Of a DNA stretch of 64,000 nucleotides, positions 18,372-28,899 are shown in pieces. How positions within the stretch are numbered: the first letter of the stretch is position 1; each line of letters opens with the position of its first letter. The stretch is taken from positions 124,001-188,000 of the forward strand of contig NZ_FMHI01000007.1 of the NCBI RefSeq assembly GCF_900090145.1, given 5' to 3'. This DNA comes from Streptomyces sp. WMMB 322. GTDB lineage: Bacteria > Actinomycetota > Actinomycetes > Streptomycetales > Streptomycetaceae. Both the position numbers and the translations under genes were made by a program. The notes under the pieces were generated by a model. It had not been told where the DNA came from, did no database searches, and worked only from the letters and a program-made list of their open reading frames with translations.

Positions 18372-21103
18372 CTACCCCGGCTCCTGCGCCGCGCGCCCCA
18401 GCTCCCGTTCGAGGTCGCGTGCGAGGGCGGCGGCGTCCGGCGGAGCCAGCGGCGCACCGTCGGCGCCCGTCAGATAGAAGGCGTCGACCGCGTTGGCGCC
18501 GAGCGTGCTGACGTGCGCGCTGCGCACCAGAACGCCCGCTCCCTCCAGGGCACGCCCGATGCGGTACAGCAGACCGGGTGCGTCCTGTGCCCGCACCTCC
18601 AGGACGGTCGCCAGCTCCGAGCCGCCCGGCGCGACGGTGACCCGCGGCGGCGGAGCCAGTCCCGCGCGGCGCCTCCGCGGCCCGCGGTAGGCGGCCTCGC
18701 GCTCGGCGAGGCGGGCCGCGATGTCGAGAGAGCCGTCGAGGGCGCGCGCCAGATCCGCGCGCAGGCGCAGGGCGGGAGGCAGCGACCCGTACTCGGCGGC
18801 CACGCGCCACGACAGCAGCAGCACGGCCGCGTCCCCGTCCGGCTCGCCGTCGGCTCCGCCGGTCACCTGGCCGGGGAGCCGCATCATGCGCAGGTCCGCC
18901 GCCCGTACGGTCATCCGGTGCAGGGCGAGTACACCCGCTACGGCGGGCAGCACGCCCAGGGCGTACGCGCCCGTGCCGCCCGGAGCGCCCGGGGCCCCCG
19001 TGGCGCCGGGTGCCCCGGGGCCCGGGACCGGGTGGCCGGGTGCCGGATGGCCGGGTGCCGGGCGCGGGGCCGGAACGGTGACCAGCAGTTCGACGCCGAC
19101 TCTCCGGGCGCGGGACGCCTCCGCGTCGCCCTCGTCGTCCCGGCCGCCCCGGCGGTCTCCGCCGGAGGGGTCGCGCGGTGCCGCCCCTCCCGTCCCGCCC
19201 GTCCCGCCCGTCGTACTGAGCGCGAGGGCGGGGCCCTGCCGGCGCCACGACTCCAGCGCGAGGCGTTCCGCTTCCGCGGACGGCACGAACGGCTCGGTGT
19301 GCTCCTCGACCGCCTCGCCGGCGAGTACGCCGGCGACCCGCGAGACCAGGTCGGCGACGAGGGTGCCGCGCCACGCGGACCACGCGGCGGGGCCGGTCGC
19401 GAGCGCGTCGGCCTCCGTCAGCGCGTGCAGCAGTTCGAGGGTTCCGGTGCCGCCCACGACGTCGGCGACGGACCGGATCGTCGCCGGGTCGTCCAGGTCG
19501 CGGCGGGTCGCGGTCTCCACCAGCAGCAGATGGTGACGTACGAGCCGGGCGAGCACCTCCGCGTCCGGCGCGTCGAAGCCCATGCGGCCGGCCATGTCGT
19601 AGGCGATCGTCTCCCCGACGAGGGAGTGGTCGCCCGGCCAGCCCTTGCCGATGTCGTGCAGCAGGGCCGCGACCAGCAGCAGGTCCGGCCGCTGCACGTG
19701 GCGCGTCAGCGCGGAGGCCCGCACCGCGGTCTCCACCAGATGACGGTCGACGGTGAAGCGGTGCACGGGATTGCGCTGCGGACGGCAGCGCACCCGCTCC
19801 CAGTCGGGCAGCACACGTCCGATCAGGCCCTCGGCGTCCAGCGCCTCCCAGACGGGCACCGTCGCCTCGCCCGCGCCGAGAAGCGTGACGAACTCCTCGC
19901 GCGCCTCCGCGGGCCACGGCACCGGAAGGTCCGGCGCCGCCGCCATCCTCCGCACCGAGGGCAGCGCCAGCGGCAGCTGCGCCTGCGCCGCAGCGGCGGC
20001 CGCCCGCAGCGGCAGCACGGGGTCACGGTCGGGCCGTGCCGTACGGGCGAGCGTTGCCTCCCCCTCGTGTTCGACGACGCCTTCGGCGAGCGGTGTGCGT
20101 TCCTGCGCGGTGCCACGCCGGGCACCGCCCGACGAGCCGCCCAGCAGTCCGCGCAGCCGGGAGGCGCGCCCGCCGCGGGAGTGGATCACACGGCTCACCT
20201 CGCGCCACGTCACGTCCGCCGCGTAGGCGATGGTGCGGGCCGACTCGTAGACCTGACGAAGCAGCGCGTCGGCGTCCGGCAGCCCGAGCTCCGAGGCGAC
20301 CTGGTCCTGGTCCTGGAGCGCGAGCCGGTCGGTGGAGCGGCCGGTCGAGAGGTGGAGCACGTCGCGCACGTCCAGCAGCGACTCCCGCGCCCGCGCCAGG
20401 CCACTGTGCGGCGCGTCCGCCAGCCAGGACGCGGCCACCGCCCGCAGCGCCGTGGCGTCGCGCAGCCCCCCGCGGGCCTCCTTCAGGTCCGGTTCCAGCA
20501 GGAAGCGCAGCTCACCGTGAGTACGGGCCCGTTCCTCCGTCAGCTCCCGAAGCTCCGGGAGGCGCGCGGCGGCCTGCGCCCGCCACTGTGCGAGGAGCCC
20601 GGTGCGCAGCTCGGAGGTGAGCGTCTCGTCGCCCGCGATGTGCCGCGCGTCGAGCAGGCCGAGCTGGACCTTCAGGTCGTCCTTGGCGGTGGCGCGGGCC
20701 TCCGCGGGGGTGCGTACGGAGTGGTCCAGAGCGATGCCGAGGTCCCAGACCGGGTACCAGATGCGGTCCGCGATCCGGGCGATGCCGCCGGGTCCGGCGC
20801 CGCCGTCGTGGAGCAGCAGCAGGTCGAGGTCGCTGCGCGGCGACAGCTCGCCCCGCCCGTAGCCGCCGACGGCGACCAGCGCCACGCCCGGACCCGGGTC
20901 CCCCAGCAGCCCCGCCAGCCAGTGGTCCGTCACGCGCGCCAGTTCGGCACGGCGGGGCGCCCCCACCGCCGTGCCGTCCTCGCCCCGGAGGAGACGCAGG
21001 CGGGCCGCCGCGTAGCCGCCCGGCTCCGTCTCCGGCCCGGCTTCCCGGGCCGTGTCCTCCGCCGTGCCGGGAGGCCCGCTGCGTCCGCCCATGTGAACCG
21101 TCA

Positions 21104-21104
<1 letters not shown>
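18372..21104 (-). CDS. glnD: PII nucleotidyltransferase GlnD
   Basis: Bifunctional enzyme of about 910 residues that modifies and demodifies the PII protein. In Streptomyces GlnD is known to adenylylate GlnK rather than uridylylate it. Domains in order: nucleotidyltransferase (GGYGRGELSPRSDLDLLLL), HD hydrolase (LLHDIGKG with DHSLVGE and RHHLLLVETATRRD), and two C-terminal ACT domains (LLVTV..., TVLEVRAQDAPGLLYRIGRA). A Pro/Gly/Ala-rich linker with short repeats (roughly 18960-19080) interrupts the first ACT domain. The GTG at 21104 overlaps the glnK TAG by one base; an ATG at 21092 is an alternative start. Confidence 0.95.
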
Positions 21105-22758
<1,654 letters not shown>

Positions 22759-22846
22759 TGGACGTCTCCTCGAGGTACCGGCCGCACGGAACGGACGGGA
22801 CGGGCGGGCAGGCCGGGGGGTGATGCAGCCACGTTCGCCGCGTTCC

Positions 22847-22884
22847 GTTTCCTTTGATGCCGCGCGTTGTTTCGCCGTGGTGAC
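22847..22884 (-). promoter_or_regulatory. GlnR-type nitrogen-control box upstream of amtB
   Basis: Read on the minus strand, GTCAC (22884-22880), six bases, GAAAC (22873-22869), six bases, a degenerate CGGCA (22862-22858), six bases, then GAAAC (22851-22847). This is the GlnR a-b-a-b spacing (gTnAc-n6-GaAAc repeated) with only the third half-site poor. It fits known GlnR activation of amtB in S. coelicolor. The rest of the 474-bp gap shows only the nsdA terminator. Confidence 0.75.
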
Positions 22885-23179
22885 GATGCGCGCCGTGGTG
22901 TTACGTGCCGGTGAACCGCCCACGGGCGGGACGAAGAGATGCTGCGCGCTGCGGACATGCAGAACCGGCCGCGGCGCACCCTGTACGACATGGCGTCGGG
23001 GGGAGCCCTGTCTGCTGCCCGGGTGCGGCCGCGGCCGGTTGTCATGGGTCGGACGGATCAACTCGCCCGCAGGTTCCACAAGTTCGCCGATCCGTACATC
23101 CGCGCATCAGCGGACCGGACCGGGTCCGGGTCGCGCCGGTCCGGACCGGACCCCTGCGCGGCTGCGGATCACGCCGGGT

Positions 23180-23209
23180 GTGGCGCCCCGGTGTGCCGCC
23201 GGGCGCCAC
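23180..23209 (-). terminator. Hairpin downstream of nsdA
   Basis: Nine-bp arms GTGGCGCCC and GGGCGCCAC with a 12-base loop, 24 bp after the nsdA stop on its strand. It probably keeps nsdA transcription out of the amtB promoter. No T-tract. Confidence 0.6.
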
Positions 23210-23232
23210 CGGCGGATCATGCGCGCCCGAGG

Positions 23233-24822
23233 TCATCCCGCCACTGCGCCCGCCTCGGTGTCGGGCAGTTCCTCGGCCAGCCGTTCGCCGAGCCGCACCA
23301 CCTCCGCGACCCCGCCGAAGTCGCGCGCCGCCCACGCCGCGGTGCGGCGCAGCCTGTTGTTCACCCGCTCCGACCGCAGTCTCCGGGCGACGTCGATCGC
23401 CTCACCGGCGCGGAAGGCACAGTGCTCCGGCTCCTTCTGGAGCAGGTGCACACTCGCCATGCCCAGCAGGTTCAGCGCGTAGGAGCGGCGGTGCCCGCCG
23501 CCCTCCGTCTCCTCCGCCTCACGTCTGAACAGCTCCACGGCCCGCTCCATCGCCGGCCGCGCCATCGACGCGTAAGTCGGGCTGCGCCCCGAGGAGTAGG
23601 CCAGGTCGCGGTAGGAGTGCGCGGTCTCCGCGTTGAGTTCGGCCTCCGAGAAGAAGCGGATCCAGTCCGGGTCGCGGTCGGCGGGCCCGCTGTCCTCGAA
23701 GGTGTCCTCGGCCATGCGCACCGCACGCCGGCACTTGCCCGGCTGGCCCATGTTCGCGTACGCACGGGCCTCCATCGCGTGCAGCATCGCCTGCGTACGG
23801 GCCGTCGCTCCGTCACGGCTGCCGTACTGGGCGAGGTGGATCAGCTCCAACGCGTCGTCCGGGCGCCCCAGATGGATCATCTGCCGGCCCATCTTGCTCA
23901 GCACGTACGAGCCGAGCGGCCGGTCCCCCGCCTCCTTCGCGGCGTGCAGGGCGAGCACGAAGTACTTCTGGGCGGTGGGCTGGAGGCCGACGTCGTAGCT
24001 CATCCAGCCCGCCAGGGCGGCGAGTTCCGCCGTGACGCGGAAGAGGCGGCGGCCGACCGGCTCCGCGTGCTTCTCCTGCAGCAGGTCCGTGATCTCGTGC
24101 AGCTGCCCGACGACGGCCTTGCGGCGCAGCCCGCCGCCGCACTGCGCGTCCCACTGCCGGAACATGACGGTGGTGTGCTCCAGGAGCTCTATCTCGGGCA
24201 TCGAGAGCTTCTCGCCCCGCCGCGCCGCGCCGCCCTTCACGGGCAGCGACAGCACCTGCCCGCCGCCGCTTCCGGATGCCGACGACGCCGCCCCGCTGCC
24301 GTGCGGGGAGGCCGCGGCAGCGGGGACGGCGCCCTCGGCACCCGCGTCCGGCACCGCCGGACCCGGTACCAGCCAGCGCTGCATGGGCTCTATCAGCGAA
24401 GGGCCGGCGGCCACCGACAGCGACGTCCCGAGGAACCCGCGCCGCCCCAGCATCAGGTCGCTGCGTGTGAACTCGTTGATCATCGCCACCGTCTGGGGCC
24501 CGGCCCACGGCAGATCCACCCCGGAGGCGGCCGGCGACTGACGGACCGGCCGCAGCCCGAGGTCCTCGACCGCGACGACGCAGCCGAAGCGCTCGGAGAA
24601 CAGCTCGGAGAGGATGCGCGGGATCGGCTCGCGAGGCTGCTCCCCGTCCAGCCAGCGGCGTACGCGCGAGGTGTCGGTGCTGATGTGGTGCGCACCCAGC
24701 TGCCGGGCCCGGCGGTTGACCTGGCGCGCGAGTTCGCCCTTGGACCAGCCGCTGCGCCGGAACCACGAACTCAGCTGACTGTTGGGGAGCTTGTCGCCCT
24801 CACCAACCGGTAATGCCCCCAT
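23233..24822 (-). CDS. nsdA: NsdA-type negative regulator of development and antibiotic synthesis
   Basis: Protein of 529 residues. Its position between amtB and the prim-pol gene and its sequence fit NsdA of S. coelicolor, whose loss increases sporulation and antibiotic production. The N-terminal 75 residues look like an HTH (LSSWFRRSGWSKGELARQVNRRA, RVRRWLDGEQP). The C-terminal 300 residues are helical, TPR-like repeats (LAALAGWMSYDVGLQPTAQKYF, MEARAYANMGQPGKC). A Ser/Gly/Ala-rich linker lies near 165-195. The ATG at 24822 follows GAGGGG at 5 bases. How it represses its targets is not evident from the sequence. Confidence 0.85.
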   Translation of the reverse strand: MGALPVGEGDKLPNSQLSSWFRRSGWSKGELARQVNRRARQLGAHHISTDTSRVRRWLDGEQPREPIPRILSELFSERFGCVVAVEDLGLRPVRQSPAASGVDLPWAGPQTVAMINEFTRSDLMLGRRGFLGTSLSVAAGPSLIEPMQRWLVPGPAVPDAGAEGAVPAAAASPHGSGAASSASGSGGGQVLSLPVKGGAARRGEKLSMPEIELLEHTTVMFRQWDAQCGGGLRRKAVVGQLHEITDLLQEKHAEPVGRRLFRVTAELAALAGWMSYDVGLQPTAQKYFVLALHAAKEAGDRPLGSYVLSKMGRQMIHLGRPDDALELIHLAQYGSRDGATARTQAMLHAMEARAYANMGQPGKCRRAVRMAEDTFEDSGPADRDPDWIRFFSEAELNAETAHSYRDLAYSSGRSPTYASMARPAMERAVELFRREAEETEGGGHRRSYALNLLGMASVHLLQKEPEHCAFRAGEAIDVARRLRSERVNNRLRRTAAWAARDFGGVAEVVRLGERLAEELPDTEAGAVAG

Positions 24823-25101
24823 CAGGCCCCTCACCGCCCCCACGACACCATGCCTCCGGCATACCCACGGAGCGAAGCAACGCCGCCGTGTGTACTGAAA
24901 GTAACCTCGCGATCACCCGCGGGGCGAGGCCGTTTGCACAATCGCCACCATTCGCCACCCCTTCGAATGAACCCCTCCGCTGCCGCACACGATTCACTTG
25001 ACACACGACCCGGCCGACAGCTTCCGAGTGGCGTGGGTGTGTCCCGTCACTGTGCGCAGACGGCTCGTAACCATCGGCAGGCAGGACCCGTTGGAGGGAG
25101 C

Positions 25102-25797
25102 ATGGGCTTCACGATCGGCGCCATCGGCGGTCTGGGCGGCATCCGCGACTTTCATCAACTGCGCCCCGGCGCGAGGCGACGCCACCGCGAGTGCGCCGCC
25201 ACGACCGTGGCGGAGTACACCGGCCTGTGCGGATGGTCAATCGTCCCGGGTGCCCGCGCCGCGCGTGCCGCCGGAGGGCGCACCGAGTGTTCGTGCGGTG
25301 CCGCGGTCTGCCCGGCTCCCGGGGCGCATCCGCTCGACGCGTCGCTGGAGGTGCCCGCGGGTGCGACGCTCGACGAGGCCGCAGAAACCTGGGCGCACTG
25401 CCCGGGGGCCGCGCTGCTGCTGCCCACGGGCCGGCACTTCGACGTGATCGAGGTCGGCGAGGCCGCCGGCCGTCACGCCCTCGTGCGCCTGGAACGGATG
25501 GGGCTGCCGCTGGGCCCCGTGGCGCTCGCGCCGCACGGACGCATGTGGTTCTTCGTCGCTCCCGGCGCCGCAGCCGAACTGCCCGAGCTGCTCTACCGCA
25601 TGGGGTGGGACGACGCCCGGCTCGACCTGCGCGGTCTCGGCGAGGGCGAGCACGTGACCGCACCGCCCTCCGACCTCGGCGGCCTCGGCCCCGTCCGCTG
25701 GCTGCGCCGGCCGGCGCCCGAAGGCGCGGACCGTCCGCCGCAGGCCCGGCTCCTGCTGGGCACGCTCGCCTACGTCTGCCACCGCTCGGCGGCCTGA
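25102..25797 (+). CDS. Bifunctional DNA primase/polymerase-like protein
   Basis: Protein of 231 residues resembling the stand-alone prim-pol domain proteins encoded next to ftsY in Streptomyces. Recognisable blocks are TAAEYTGL-like CGWSIVPGARAAR, a cysteine cluster (CSCGAAVCPAPGAHPL), LLLPTGRHFDVIEV and FFVAPGAAAELPELLYRMGWD. The aspartates expected of an active AEP primase are not clearly present, so it may be catalytically dead. ATG at 25102 follows GGAGGGAG. It is divergent from nsdA (279 bp). The biological role is unknown. Confidence 0.65.
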   Translation: MGFTIGAIGGLGGIRDFHQLRPGARRRHRECAATTVAEYTGLCGWSIVPGARAARAAGGRTECSCGAAVCPAPGAHPLDASLEVPAGATLDEAAETWAHCPGAALLLPTGRHFDVIEVGEAAGRHALVRLERMGLPLGPVALAPHGRMWFFVAPGAAAELPELLYRMGWDDARLDLRGLGEGEHVTAPPSDLGGLGPVRWLRRPAPEGADRPPQARLLLGTLAYVCHRSAA

Positions 25798-25822
25798 GGG
25801 CAGGTCCGGCCCAGGCGGCAGA

Positions 25823-25869
25823 GGAGCGCCCCGTCCCGTCTGCATCTGCACCGTGGGACGGGGCGCTCC
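25823..25869. terminator. Strong bidirectional hairpin between prim-pol gene and ftsY
   Basis: A 15-bp perfect stem (GGAGCGCCCCGTCCC and its complement) with a 17-base loop, between two convergent stops (25797 and 25909). Its length and position make a shared terminator very likely. Confidence 0.85.
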
Positions 25870-25908
25870 GACGGCCCGGCAACCGGCCGCACTACCGATG
25901 CGGCCGGT

Positions 25909-27114
25909 TCACTCCCCGCCGATCAACGCGTCGACGAAGGCCTCCGGCTCGAAGGGCGCCAGGTCGTCCGCGCCCTCACCGAGGCCGATCAGCTTGACGG
26001 GCACGCCCAGTTCACGCTGGACCGCGACGACGATGCCGCCCTTGGCGGTGCCGTCCAGCTTGGTGAGCACGATGCCCGTGATGTCCACGACCTCGGCGAA
26101 GACCCTGGCCTGCACGAGCCCGTTCTGCCCGGTGGTGGCGTCGAGCACGAGCAGCACCTCGTCGACGGGGCCCTGCTTCTCCACGACGCGCTTGACCTTG
26201 CCCAGCTCGTCCATCAGTCCGGTCTTGGTGTGGAGCCGGCCCGCCGTGTCGACGAGCACCGCCTCGGCGCCCAGCTCCGTGCCCTCCTTGACCGCCTCGA
26301 AGGCGACGGATGCCGGGTCGCCGGCCTCCGGACCGCGCACGGTGCGCGCACCGACGCGCTTCCCCCACGTCTCGAGCTGGTCGGCGGCGGCGGCGCGGAA
26401 GGTGTCGGCCGCGCCGAGCACCACGGACTTGCCGTCCGCCACGAGCACCCGGGCGAGCTTTCCCGTGGTGGTCGTCTTGCCGGTGCCGTTCACACCGACG
26501 ACGAGCACGACTCCCGGCCGGTCGACCGCTCCGCGGGTCTCGGTGTGGACGGTGCGGTCCATGTCGGGCCCCACCAGTGCGAGGAGTTCGTCACGGAGCA
26601 GGCCGCGAAGCTCCTCGGTCGTGCGCGTGCCGAGGATCCGCACCCGCTCGCGAAGTCGTTCGACCAGCTCCTGTGTGGGCGTGACTCCGACGTCGGCGGT
26701 CAGAAGCGTGTCCTCGATCTCCTCCCAGGTCGCATCGTCGAGATGTTCCCGCGAGAGCAGCGTGAGGAGCCCCTTGCCGAGGGCGTTCTGCGAGCGGGAG
26801 AGCCGGGAGCGCAGCCGCACGAGGCGTCCCGCCGTGGGCTCCGGGGTCTCGATGGCGGGCTCGGCGGGCGCCGGCGCGGCGGGCGCCTCGGTGCCGGCCG
26901 GGAGGCCGACCTCCTCGATCGTTCTGCGCGCCGCTTCGGCCGTTCCCGCGGCCTCGTCGCCGACGTGTGGTTCGGCGGGTGCGGTGGCCGTGGCCCGCGA
27001 CTCGGCGGGCTTCTCGGCGGCGGCGGTCTTCTTCTTACGTCCGCTGACGACGAGCCCGCTGATCACGGCCAGCAGGACCACGGCGATGACTGCAACAAGG
27101 ATGACGATTTCCAT
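25909..27114 (-). CDS. ftsY: Signal recognition particle receptor FtsY
   Basis: SRP receptor GTPase of 401 residues that docks Ffh-ribosome complexes at the membrane. The N-terminus has a real membrane anchor (IVILVAVIAVVLLAVISGLVV) and an Ala/Glu/Pro-rich linker. The NG domain follows: P-loop GVNGTGKTTT, AADTFRAAAADQL, DTAGRLHTK, TKLDGTAKGG, GLGEGADDLAPFEP. ATG at 27114 begins right at the membrane segment; a GTG 27 bases upstream is in frame but unlikely. Confidence 0.97.
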   Translation of the reverse strand: MEIVILVAVIAVVLLAVISGLVVSGRKKKTAAAEKPAESRATATAPAEPHVGDEAAGTAEAARRTIEEVGLPAGTEAPAAPAPAEPAIETPEPTAGRLVRLRSRLSRSQNALGKGLLTLLSREHLDDATWEEIEDTLLTADVGVTPTQELVERLRERVRILGTRTTEELRGLLRDELLALVGPDMDRTVHTETRGAVDRPGVVLVVGVNGTGKTTTTGKLARVLVADGKSVVLGAADTFRAAAADQLETWGKRVGARTVRGPEAGDPASVAFEAVKEGTELGAEAVLVDTAGRLHTKTGLMDELGKVKRVVEKQGPVDEVLLVLDATTGQNGLVQARVFAEVVDITGIVLTKLDGTAKGGIVVAVQRELGVPVKLIGLGEGADDLAPFEPEAFVDALIGGE

Positions 27115-27229
27115 AGCCCGTCCAGTATCCGCCACCGTCAACCGTGCGCCTGCACGGCCTCGCGCACGCCGCCGCCCCGGTGTCGGACCGGGGCGGCGGC
27201 CGTGCAGAGGAGAGGGCGGCGGGGTTAGG

Positions 27230-28654
27230 TCAGCCCATCTCCTCCAACGCCTTGCCCTTCGGTTCCGGAACCCACTTGAGCAGGAACGGGATCGAGAGCA
27301 GGGCGAAGACCGTGTAGATCACGTATGTGCCGGACAGGTTCCACTCCGAGAGGCTCGGAAAGCTGGCGGTGATGACCCAGTTGGCGATCCACTGGGCGGC
27401 AGCGGCGACTCCGAGGCCGGCGGCGCGGAGCTTGTTGGGGAAGATCTCCCCGAGCAGCACCCACACCACGACGCCCCAGGAGAGGGCGAAGAAGAGCGTG
27501 AAGGTGTGGGCACCCACGAGGGCGACAGTGCCCTGTGTGTCCGGCAGCGAGACGTTCTCCCCCGATCCGCGGACGGCCGAGAAGGCCCAGGCCACGAGGG
27601 CCAGCGAGACGCTCATGCCGACCGATCCGATGAGGCCGAGCGGCTTCCGGCCGATCTTGTCGACCAGCAGCATCGCGATGACGGTGCCGACGATGTTCAC
27701 GATCGAGGTCGTGAAGGAGTAGAAGAACGAGCTCTCCGGATTGATCCCGACGGACTGCCACAGCGTCGCGGAGTAGTAGAAGACCACGTTGATGCCGACC
27801 AGCTGCTGGAAGACCGACAGCCCGATGCCGACCCAGACGATGGGCAGGAAGCCGAAGCGCCCGCCGAGCAGATCCTTGAACGTCGACTTGTGCTCGGTAC
27901 GCATGCCGTGCTCGATCTCGGTGAGCCGCGTGTCGATGCGGTCGTGCTCGCCCTCGACGCTGCTGAGCACCTCGCGGGCCCTGGCGTGCTGTCCGACGGA
28001 GATCAGGTAGCGGGGCGACTCGGGGATGGCGTACGAGAGCAGGAAGTAGGCGACCGACGGGATCAACTCGATGCCGAGCATCCACTGCCACGCCTCCAGG
28101 CCCGCCAGCTCCCCGCGCTGGTCGCCGTCGGCGAGTGTGAGGATCGCGAAGTTGACCAGCTGGGACGCGGCGATGCCGGTGACGATCGCGGCCTGCTGGA
28201 ACGAGGCGAGGCGTCCGCGGTACTCCGGCGGGGAGACCTCGGCGATGTAGGCGGGCCCGATCACGGAGGCCATGCCGATGGCGACCCCGCCGAGCACGCG
28301 CCACAGGGCGAGGTCCCAGAGCCCGAACGGCAGCGCCGACCCGACGGCGCTCATCGCGAAGATCACGGCGGCTATCTGCATCACCCTGATCCGGCCTATG
28401 CGGTCGGCCATGCGCCCGGCGAGTGCCGCGCCCACCGCGCAGCCGATGAGAGCGGCGGCGATGACCTGGGCCAGCATGGCCGAGCCGGCCTCGAACCTGC
28501 CGCGTACCGCCTCCACGGCTCCGTTGATCACGGAGCTGTCGTAGCCGAAGAGGAAGCCGCCCATGGCGGCGGCTGCTGCGATGAAGACGACACGTCCGAG
28601 CGGGGCGGTCTGGCCGCCTGCCGCCGGTGGCGCCGACTGTGGTGTGCTCGTCAA
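27230..28654 (-). CDS. glcP: MFS sugar permease, glucose permease GlcP-type
   Basis: Twelve-helix major-facilitator sugar:H+ symporter of 474 residues. Signatures of the sugar-porter family are GGFLFGYDSSVINGA, GRMADRIGRIRV, PAYIAEVSPPEYRGRL, PESPRYLI, FQQLVGINVVFYYS and VPEPKGKALEEM. The site between ftsY and smc is where S. coelicolor has its major glucose permease GlcP, so glucose is the likely substrate. The start is the TTG at 28654 with AGGAGA 7 bases upstream; the in-frame upstream extension is not family-like. A candidate promoter lies at 28764-28791. Confidence 0.88.
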   Translation of the reverse strand: MTSTPQSAPPAAGGQTAPLGRVVFIAAAAAMGGFLFGYDSSVINGAVEAVRGRFEAGSAMLAQVIAAALIGCAVGAALAGRMADRIGRIRVMQIAAVIFAMSAVGSALPFGLWDLALWRVLGGVAIGMASVIGPAYIAEVSPPEYRGRLASFQQAAIVTGIAASQLVNFAILTLADGDQRGELAGLEAWQWMLGIELIPSVAYFLLSYAIPESPRYLISVGQHARAREVLSSVEGEHDRIDTRLTEIEHGMRTEHKSTFKDLLGGRFGFLPIVWVGIGLSVFQQLVGINVVFYYSATLWQSVGINPESSFFYSFTTSIVNIVGTVIAMLLVDKIGRKPLGLIGSVGMSVSLALVAWAFSAVRGSGENVSLPDTQGTVALVGAHTFTLFFALSWGVVVWVLLGEIFPNKLRAAGLGVAAAAQWIANWVITASFPSLSEWNLSGTYVIYTVFALLSIPFLLKWVPEPKGKALEEMG

Positions 28655-28763
28655 GGTCTCTCCTGCGTGCCCGGCGCTCAGACCGGGTTCGGGACTTTGT
28701 CGCCTCCGAGGCGGGCACGCACACTGCACGCAACACCGCTTGAAGGTAAAAGTGACGCTGCAG

Positions 28764-28791
28764 AGACTATGGCTTTAAGTTTCGAAGTCAA
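28764..28791 (-). promoter_or_regulatory. Candidate sigma-70-type promoter of glcP
   Basis: On the minus strand TTGACT (28791-28786) and TAGTCT (28769-28764) are separated by 16 bases in a locally AT-rich tract. It would give a leader of roughly 100 bases before the glcP TTG. No other good match lies in the smc-glcP gap. Confidence 0.5.
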
Positions 28792-28899
28792 TAGGTCGAG
28801 TCTGATGGAATCGACGTTACGCCCGTCACTTAGACATTCAAGATGTGAAGAGAAGGTGCACCAGGACGCGTTACGGCACCTGACGGACCTGACCGGGGC

